Source: PUPG01 sp031323845 (GTDB lineage: Bacteria; Bacteroidota; Bacteroidia; Bacteroidales; UBA7960). Taken from it: a stretch of DNA of 10,257 nucleotides. The DNA lies in the NCBI GenBank assembly GCA_031323845.1, contig JAVIYP010000083.1:1-10257 (forward strand), written 5' to 3'. This document shows positions 6,431 through 10,257 of the stretch, one piece after another (position 1 is the first letter of the stretch; every line of letters begins with the position of its first letter). A program made the position numbers and the translations under genes. The notes below the pieces were generated by a model. That model made no database searches. It saw only the letters and a program-made list of their open reading frames with translations, and had not been told where the DNA came from.

Positions 6431-8122
6431 CTACACACCTTTGATCTTTTGCTCTACCATCTTAATGATCTCTGCTTCTTTTTTGATGGCATCGGCTTCT
6501 ATCTTCGCGGCTTCAGCATAAATGTTCTCAAAGAAAGCCTTGTCCTCAAGCCCTTCCGCATTGATCTTGACGTTCATAAAAGCCCCGATTACGGTGGTTC
6601 GTGCACATAAGGCACCCACGCCTGCATCCGTTACAGAGTTCGGGTTGCCTTTTTCAACCATCTGCTCCATAACCGCCATGGATTCATAAGCCTTCTTCAT
6701 AACTCTGAAAGGAATCTCTATGGCATATTTGGTTGCTTGTTCAATGGCATCCTTGCGGGCTTTCTTCTCTTCTTCCGTTTTTTTGGGAAGCGAGAAGGCA
6801 TCCATGATGCGATTGAACGAACGGGTATCCTCATCAACCAGGAACAGCAATTCATTCTTTATGTCTTGTCCGGTTTCTGCCCATTTGCTAAACTCTTCCC
6901 AACGCTCATCCCAGCCGCGTTTGTGCGACGAGAGGTTGGCTACCATAGTACCCAGCGAAACGCCCAGGGCGGCCACATAGGCAGAAACCGATCCGCCTCC
7001 CGGCGCCGGCGACTCGCTTGCCGTTTCGTCAGCGAAGCCGCGCACACTCATATCCACCAGCTTTTGGCCTTCATCCCCGGCAATCAGGTATTCAATGATC
7101 TTTTCCTCCGGATTAAAAGGCTTAAGCTCATCCAGTCCCATGGATTTAACGGCAATCTTGATGAGTTCAGCCTCTGAAACGCCAAGACTCCTCTGCTGTT
7201 TTGCCAGGAAGTATTTTCCGGCATCCAGCATGGCCTTCAGAGGGACCAGGCCCACCAGTTCCGAACCGGTAACCCGGACACCCCTGGCTTCCGCCTTCTT
7301 ACACACCTCATCAAAAGCTACGTGCACAGGAGTGATGCTGATATTTGTCAGGTTCATGGATATCTGTGCGATACCGTACTCTTCAATATACCAGCCTATG
7401 CCTTTGACCGCTTTAAGACTGCCCGGGATGTACACGGGGTCACCTTTCTCATCCTTCACGATTTTGCCCGTCAAGGGGTTTCCTTCACGCTTTACGCGTC
7501 CTTTTTCGCGGACGTCGAACGCAATGGCGTTTGCCCTGCGCGTGGAGGTAGTGTTCAGGTTTATGTTATACGCAACAAGAAAATCGCGGGCACCAACAGC
7601 GGTGACGCCACTTTTGGCGTTTAGTTCGGCCGGACCGAAGTCGGGGGCCCACTCGGGCTGGCGGAGTTTTTCAGCCATGCCTTCATATTCGCCGCTCCGG
7701 CAATTGGCCAGGTTCTTGCGCTTCGGCTTCAAGGCTGCGTTTTCATAGCAATACACCGAAATCCCCAGTTCATCGCCAATGCGTTGGGCCAGCTTATGGG
7801 CATAAGCCACAGTTTCCTCCATAGTGATGTTTGCCACTGGAACCAGCGGACACACATCCGTAGCACCCATACGCGGATGCGCACCCTTGTGCTTGCGCAT
7901 ATCAATCAGTTCCGACGCCTTTTTAACCGCCCTGAAAGCGGCTTCAATAACCTCGTCGGGCGTACCCACCATGGTAACCACAGTACGGTTGGTGGCCTGA
8001 CCCGGATCAACATCCAACAGCTTTACACCTTCAACAGCCTCAATTTCAGCAGTGATGCTGTTGATGATACCCATGTCTTTACCTTCACTGAAATTCGGAA
8101 CACATTCGATAAGTTTTTTCAT
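6431..8122 (-). CDS. ftcD: Bifunctional glutamate formimidoyltransferase / formimidoyltetrahydrofolate cyclodeaminase
   Basis: 563 residues from the ATG at 8122 (MKKLIECVPNFSEG). The frame stays open upstream to 8149, but the conserved family N-terminus begins here. The enzyme takes the formimino group of N-formimino-L-glutamate, a late product of histidine breakdown, onto tetrahydrofolate, then releases ammonia to give 5,10-methenyl-THF. The transferase part covers about 1-340, with KHKGAHPRMGATD containing His82, the position of the catalytic histidine in mammalian FTCD. The cyclodeaminase part covers about 355-563, with SPAPGGGSVSAYVAALG (371-387), DEDTRSFNRIM (430-440) and NSVTDAGVGAL (495-505). 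An extra stretch at about 206-235, rich in charged residues, separates strands of the transferase half. No hutH, hutU or hutI gene flanks it here. Confidence is high for family and fusion. Confidence 0.95.
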   Translation of the reverse strand: MKKLIECVPNFSEGKDMGIINSITAEIEAVEGVKLLDVDPGQATNRTVVTMVGTPDEVIEAAFRAVKKASELIDMRKHKGAHPRMGATDVCPLVPVANITMEETVAYAHKLAQRIGDELGISVYCYENAALKPKRKNLANCRSGEYEGMAEKLRQPEWAPDFGPAELNAKSGVTAVGARDFLVAYNINLNTTSTRRANAIAFDVREKGRVKREGNPLTGKIVKDEKGDPVYIPGSLKAVKGIGWYIEEYGIAQISMNLTNISITPVHVAFDEVCKKAEARGVRVTGSELVGLVPLKAMLDAGKYFLAKQQRSLGVSEAELIKIAVKSMGLDELKPFNPEEKIIEYLIAGDEGQKLVDMSVRGFADETASESPAPGGGSVSAYVAALGVSLGTMVANLSSHKRGWDERWEEFSKWAETGQDIKNELLFLVDEDTRSFNRIMDAFSLPKKTEEEKKARKDAIEQATKYAIEIPFRVMKKAYESMAVMEQMVEKGNPNSVTDAGVGALCARTTVIGAFMNVKINAEGLEDKAFFENIYAEAAKIEADAIKKEAEIIKMVEQKIKGV

Positions 8123-8188
8123 TGCTATGCATATCAATACGTTAAACAATAAGAGATTGGCGATTCTCCTGAATCCTGACTCCTCTTT

Positions 8189-8216
8189 AAAGGCTTCATG
8201 CAGCCCGACAGCCTTT
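8189..8216 (-). other. Possible leader hairpin upstream of ftcD
   Basis: AAAGGC (8189-8194) and GCCTTT (8211-8216) are perfectly complementary across a 16-base loop, in the 200-base gap between the ftcD start and the rplS terminator. It would lie in the ftcD leader if transcription starts near 8257. It matches no riboswitch I recognise. The stem is short and may be chance. Confidence 0.25.
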
Positions 8217-8263
8217 GCACCGGCAAAAGAAACCAGCCGTTGAAGCGGGCTTTTCCTACGTTG

Positions 8264-8271
8264 CGAAAATA
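8264..8271 (-). promoter_or_regulatory. Possible -7 promoter element for ftcD
   Basis: The minus strand reads TATTTTCG, seven of eight matches to TAnnTTTG. It sits directly after the rplS terminator and points at ftcD, implying a leader of about 135 bases. An equally good weak match (TTCTTTTG, 8231-8224) lies closer. Because the rplS transcript should end at 8273-8300, some promoter is expected in this gap. Confidence 0.3.
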
Positions 8272-8272
8272 T

Positions 8273-8300
8273 AAAAAAAGCCCTTAAGTAAAAAGGGCTT
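8273..8300 (-). terminator. Rho-independent terminator of rplS
   Basis: On the minus strand AAGCCCTT (8300-8293) pairs perfectly with AAGGGCTT (8285-8278) around a 7-base loop, and the stem runs into a stretch of T. It lies 25 bases past the rplS stop codon. It is the clearest intrinsic terminator in the window and works for the minus strand only, since no T stretch follows on the plus strand. Confidence 0.85.
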
Positions 8301-8325
8301 AGAGAGAATACTTTTAACTATTAGT

Positions 8326-8685
8326 TTAGTGCATGCGGCGTTCTTTGATGCGCGCTTTTTTACCGCGTAATTTGCGCAGGTAAAAGATGCGTGCCCGCCT
8401 GACCAAACCGCGACGGTTCAGTACAACCTTATCAATAAAAGGAGAGTTTACAGGGAAAATCCTTTCGACGCCAATGTTACCGGATATCTTTCTCACGGTA
8501 AATGTTTCGGTGACCCCGCTGCCCCTGCGCTGAAGCACTACCCCCTGAAAAGGCTGGATACGCTCCTTGTTGCCTTCACGGATTTTATAATGCACGGTAA
8601 CGGTATCGCCGGCCTGGAAAGCAGGCCACTCTTTTTTCTCAACCAAAGTGTCCTGAACATAGTTGAGGATTGCATTCTTGTTCAT
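8326..8685 (-). CDS. rplS: 50S ribosomal protein L19
   Basis: 119 residues from the ATG at 8685 (MNKNAILNYVQ), the usual length for L19. The protein binds 23S rRNA at the 30S-50S interface. Family sequence is present throughout: FQAGDTVTVHYKIREG, RIQPFQGVVLQRRGSG, TFTVRKISGNIGVERIFP, and the basic tail RRARIFYLRKLRGKKARIKER. The open frame extends upstream to 8757, but that part is not L19-like and contains the -7 promoter element at 8725-8732, so the internal ATG is the real start. It lies downstream of trmD in the usual bacterial order, although rpsP and rimM, often part of the same cluster, are not in the window. An intrinsic terminator follows at 8273-8300. Confidence 0.97.
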   Translation of the reverse strand: MNKNAILNYVQDTLVEKKEWPAFQAGDTVTVHYKIREGNKERIQPFQGVVLQRRGSGVTETFTVRKISGNIGVERIFPVNSPFIDKVVLNRRGLVRRARIFYLRKLRGKKARIKERRMH

Positions 8686-8724
8686 CGCAGTATATTTTTT
8701 TTTATTCTTCGCTGAAATGGAGTG

Positions 8725-8732
8725 CAAATTTA
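8725..8732 (-). promoter_or_regulatory. Putative -7 promoter element for rplS
   Basis: The minus strand reads TAAATTTG followed by CACTCC, an exact TAnnTTTG match in the same context as the SulP promoter. It lies 40 bases upstream of the rplS ATG at 8685 and predicts a leader of about 30 bases. This supports independent transcription of rplS in addition to any readthrough from trmD. No good -33 element is seen. Confidence 0.6.
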
Positions 8733-8845
8733 GACATTTATTTTGAACTTTGAACATAATAGTTCAATTAAATTTGCCCTTCCAGCGTACAATAACAAAA
8801 AAACGGTCCTGTATTCTTAAGCCGGCACTGCCATACCGGGTTTCA

Positions 8846-9523
8846 TCATTCAGGCAGCAAGCCGGGTCGTCGTTGCTGCGTTCTGGCAACGGACTGATCG
8901 TGCCGCCACTCTGCGATCTTGCGGTCGTGGCCGGATAACAGCACCTCCGGGACCTTCCAGCCCTTATAATCAGCAGGTCGCGTATACACCGGAGGCGACA
9001 ACAGGCCATCCTGGAAAGAGTCTGACAAGGCCGACGTTTCATCGCCGAGCACACCTGGTATCAAACGGATGATGGCGTCAGCAAGCAGGGCAGCCGGCAA
9101 TTCGCCTCCCGAAAGCACATAATTCCCAACCGATACCTCCATCGTGATGAGGTGCTCACGGATCCTTTCATCAATACCCTTATAATGCCCGCAAAGGATC
9201 ATCAGGTTTTTATGAACCGACAGTTTGTTCACCAAAGGCTGATCGAGCAATTCCCCGTCGGGCGTCATAAAAATCACCTCGTCGTACTCCCGTTCAGCAG
9301 CAAGCTTGTTGATGCAACGCTCTATGGGCTCTATCATCATTACCATGCCGGCACCACCACCAAAGGGATAATCATCAACGCGCCGGTGTTTATCGGTGGC
9401 ATAATCCCTGATGTCGTGAAGGTGAATTTCGGCTAAGCCTTTCTCAACAGCCCGCTTCAAAATAGAACAGGAAAACGGACCGGTGAACATTTCCGGAAAG
9501 ATGGTGAGAATGTCTATGCGCAT
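8846..9523 (-). CDS. trmD: tRNA (guanine-N1-)-methyltransferase TrmD
   Basis: 225 residues from the ATG at 9523 (MRIDILTIFPEMF). The frame stays open to 9622, but the family N-terminus begins here. TrmD is the SPOUT-class, trefoil-knot dimer that methylates N1 of G37 next to the tRNA anticodon, preventing +1 frameshifts. Motifs: DDYPFGGGAGMVM (50-62), LCGHYKGIDERIREH (110-124), VGNYVLSGGELP (132-143) and RLIPGVLGDETSALSDSF (153-170) in the knot region, then DGLLSPPVYTRP and LLSGHDRKIAEWR. The length suits the shorter Bacteroidota form; proteobacterial TrmD is about 250 residues. Its stop is 160 bases upstream of the rplS start. Confidence 0.97.
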   Translation of the reverse strand: MRIDILTIFPEMFTGPFSCSILKRAVEKGLAEIHLHDIRDYATDKHRRVDDYPFGGGAGMVMMIEPIERCINKLAAEREYDEVIFMTPDGELLDQPLVNKLSVHKNLMILCGHYKGIDERIREHLITMEVSVGNYVLSGGELPAALLADAIIRLIPGVLGDETSALSDSFQDGLLSPPVYTRPADYKGWKVPEVLLSGHDRKIAEWRHDQSVARTQQRRPGLLPE

Positions 9524-9544
9524 GATGTTCTTTTTGATGAAACA

Positions 9545-9575
9545 CGAAGATATGCTTCTTTTTTTAGATATGAAA
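9545..9575 (-). promoter_or_regulatory. Putative promoter for trmD
   Basis: The minus strand has TATCTTCG (9552-9545), seven of eight matches to TAnnTTTG, preceded at 19 bases by TTTC (9575-9572), three of four matches to the -33 TTTG. The spacing is right for Bacteroidota promoters. The start codon is 22 bases downstream of the -7 element, giving a short leader. Confidence 0.45.
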
Positions 9576-9653
9576 TGCCCATGTCGAAGATCCCGGTTAT
9601 TCGGGAACAAATTTTTCAACACACAGGAGGATGATTATAAAAGCTCAAAGGCG

Positions 9654-9709
9654 GAAGCCGGAAGTCAGAAGTCGGAATTCAGAGATCAGAAGTCAGAGGT
9701 CGGAAGCTT
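9654..9709 (+). repeat. Phased degenerate 7-mer array, eight units
   Basis: Eight exact 7-base units run from 9654 to 9709: gaagccg, gaagtca, gaagtcg, gaattca, gagatca, gaagtca, gaggtcg and gaagctt. The first three units recur in the same order on the minus strand of the left cluster (1258 to 1238). The array sits upstream of trmD and its promoter, and is read on the opposite strand. Confidence 0.85.
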
Positions 9710-9710
9710 G

Positions 9711-9734
9711 TTTCGAACGCAGTGAGAAATCTGC
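9711..9734 (+). repeat. 24-bp short repeat module, right copy
   Basis: Matches the module at 1295-1318 (opposite strand) at 21 of 24 positions. It begins TTTCGAACGCAGTGAG and ends CTGC, directly after the 7-mer array. The small stem is weaker here: GCAG pairs with CTGC. Confidence 0.65.
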
Positions 9735-9776
9735 CAGAAAGTCTGTAGTCAAAGTCATCGCGGTGGGAAACAGAAC

Positions 9777-9861
9777 GCCCTGAAAGGGCAAGTTAATTCA
9801 GCCCAGTGGCAACGCCCTGGGTAAATGCGGACAACACCCCACCAGCGCGCCCTGAAAGGGC
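9777..9861. repeat. REP-like hairpin cluster (three palindromes)
   Basis: Two identical 13-base palindromes, GCCCTGAAAGGGC, lie at 9777-9789 and 9849-9861. Each is a 5-bp stem with a GAA loop, and each is followed 9-11 bases later by CAGCC. Between them, at 9802-9821, is a larger hairpin in which CCCAG pairs with CTGGG and, inside it, GGC pairs with GCC around AAC, leaving one bulged T. The symmetrical layout resembles bacterial REP/BIME intergenic elements, which some Bacteroidota carry and which are moved by REP-associated Y1 transposases. No transposase is in the window. The long minus-strand open frame across it (10009-9755) has no recognisable protein features. Confidence 0.6.
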
Positions 9862-9944
9862 AGCATAAAATACAGCCTGCAACAAAAAAAACATACAGCG
9901 CATATGGATGTATAGCAGATAGTTGCAAAATTATTAACACATGA

Positions 9945-9966
9945 GCCGGGCACTTGAGAGCCCGGC
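9945..9966. repeat. GC-rich perfect hairpin
   Basis: GCCGGGC (9945-9951) and GCCCGGC (9960-9966) form a perfect 7-bp stem around the 8-base loop ACTTGAGA. No T stretch follows on either strand, so it is not a standard terminator. It lies about 80 bases from the REP-like cluster and may be part of the same intergenic element. Confidence 0.45.
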
Positions 9967-10051
9967 GAAGCCAAACGACCAGGCCAAAGATGTTGACGCA
10001 CAGGAGCATGCATATGCGAATACTGTCGAGAAGCCTGACATTTTCATAATT

Positions 10052-10107
10052 TGAACTCTGACCTCTGGATTCTGGATTCTGGATTCTGACCTCTGAATTC
10101 TGACCTC
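10052..10107 (+). repeat. Phased degenerate 7-mer array, eight units
   Basis: Eight gapless 7-base units from 10052: tgaactc, tgacctc, tggattc three times, tgacctc, tgaattc, tgacctc. The last two units overlap the 66-bp dispersed repeat. These unit variants (tgacctc, tggattc) differ from the gaagtca type at the left cluster, so the two copies of the 66-bp repeat are joined to different versions of the array. Confidence 0.88.
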
Positions 10108-10160
10108 AGAAATCAGTTTTCATCCGTAACAATGAACAAAAAATCAGTATACGATTCAAC
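10095..10160 (+). repeat. 66-bp dispersed inverted repeat, right copy
   Basis: Matches the minus strand of 1165-1230 at 64 of 66 positions, including an uninterrupted 52-base identity (10095-10146). The ATG at 10132, which in the left copy starts the methyltransferase, here opens a frame of only 35 codons that ends at TGA 10237-10239 inside repeat sequence, so no gene follows it. Confidence 0.9.
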
Positions 10161-10217
10161 GAATCAACAATTAAACAATAGCCTTACATCTGCACATCTG
10201 CACATCTTCACATTTGC
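10151..10217 (+). repeat. Tandem 8-mer arrays (two kinds)
   Basis: Three 8-base units of the ACRAWTCA type (acgattca, acgaatca, acaattaa) occupy 10151-10174. After 11 bases, four more of a different kind follow at 10186-10217: acatctgc twice, acatcttc, acatttgc. The first kind matches the array inside the methyltransferase 5' end. Confidence 0.8.
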
Positions 10218-10257
10218 ACCTCTGACCTCTGACCTCTGACCTCTGACATCTGACCTC
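10216..10257 (+). repeat. 7-mer array running off the right edge
   Basis: Six 7-base units reach the window end: gcacctc, then tgacctc three times, tgacatc and tgacctc. The units are more uniform than in the other arrays, which suggests recent expansion. The array probably continues beyond the window. Confidence 0.85.

Larger units (their letters stand above)
9524..10257. other. Gene-free repeat-rich intergenic region
   Basis: About 730 bases upstream of trmD with no convincing coding sequence. In order it holds the trmD promoter, an eight-unit 7-mer array, the 24-bp module, the REP-like hairpin cluster, the GC-rich hairpin, a second 7-mer array, the 66-bp dispersed repeat, 8-mer arrays and a terminal 7-mer array. 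The open frames crossing it on both strands follow repeat periodicity or palindromes rather than protein-like sequence. Nothing specific was seen at about 9862-9944 and 9967-10051. Confidence 0.7.

Noticed and set aside
8171..8187. A 7-mer-like stretch (ctgaatc, ctgactc) upstream of ftcD
   Set aside because: Only two units, with no core or 8-mer nearby. It may be a decayed relic of the same repeat family, but chance cannot be excluded.
8797..8842. Possible trmD terminator with a T stretch on the minus strand
   Set aside because: There is a run of T after ACCG, but the only pairing (CGGT with ACCG, or CCGG with CCGG) is short and widely spaced, so it is not a credible intrinsic terminator.
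8764..9054. A 96-codon minus-strand frame overlapping the end of trmD
   Set aside because: It overlaps the well-supported trmD in another frame, is rich in Arg and Cys, and resembles no known family.
9631..9783. A 50-codon plus-strand frame with AGGAGG directly before its ATG
   Set aside because: The Shine-Dalgarno-like sequence touches the ATG with no spacing. The product mostly follows the 7-residue period forced by the 7-mer array (EVRSRNS, EIRSQRS), then runs into the REP-like hairpin. It looks like a by-product of the repeats.
9755..10009. An 84-codon minus-strand frame over the palindrome region
   Set aside because: It covers the REP-like hairpins, has no recognisable domain, is rich in Cys, Trp and Arg as expected from translated palindromes, and another frame of similar length overlaps it on the same strand.
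10132..10239. A 35-codon frame starting at the repeat ATG
   Set aside because: It consists wholly of dispersed repeat, 8-mers and 7-mers, and stops inside the array. It was kept only as a comparison with the left copy.
1..10257. CRISPR array, retron, tRNA or rRNA genes, and intact insertion sequence
   Set aside because: I looked for spaced identical repeats of 25-40 bases, tRNA-like cloverleaves, transposase or reverse-transcriptase motifs, and found none. The short tandem arrays have no spacers.

Overview
The window looks like chromosomal DNA of a Bacteroidota bacterium, probably of the order Bacteroidales or a close relative. Four things suggest this: exact or near matches to the Bacteroidota -7 promoter element TAnnTTTG in front of several genes; very weak or absent Shine-Dalgarno sequences; a fused glutamate formimidoyltransferase-cyclodeaminase (FtcD) of the kind common in this phylum; and a long-form QueA-type protein of about 420 residues. 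No species can be named from the sequence alone.

Layout, left to right. (a) 1-398 (+): the C-terminal part of a UbiA-family prenyltransferase that starts outside the window. (b) 402-1193 (-): a class I SAM-dependent methyltransferase, convergent with (a) and three bases from it. (c) 1135-1318: a cluster of tandem 7-mers and 8-mers that lies in the methyltransferase leader and runs into its start. (d) 1394-2668 (-) and 2681-4618 (-): a QueA-like tRNA-modification protein and, just upstream, a long-chain acyl-CoA synthetase, which look co-transcribed. (e) 4748-6403 (+): a SulP-family anion transporter with a C-terminal STAS domain, divergent from (d). (f) 6431-8122 (-): ftcD, convergent with the transporter. 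(g) 8326-8685 (-): rplS (ribosomal protein L19), with its own promoter and an intrinsic terminator. (h) 8846-9523 (-): trmD (tRNA m1G37 methyltransferase), in the conserved order trmD-rplS. (i) 9524-10257: about 730 bases without a convincing gene, holding a trmD promoter, 7-mer and 8-mer arrays, a REP-like hairpin cluster and an isolated GC-rich hairpin.

The protein genes are mostly housekeeping or general metabolism: translation and tRNA modification (queA-like, trmD, rplS), fatty-acid activation, anion uptake and histidine-derived one-carbon transfer to folate. No defence system, CRISPR array, intact insertion sequence, tRNA or rRNA is visible.

The least ordinary content is the repeat system. 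A 66-bp sequence is present twice in opposite orientation (1165-1230 and 10095-10160, 64 of 66 identical by eye). It carries an ATG and about ten codons, with phased degenerate 7-mers on one side and 8-mers on the other. At the left copy this ATG is the apparent start codon of the methyltransferase, so the repeat seems to have supplied the gene's N-terminus and most of its leader.
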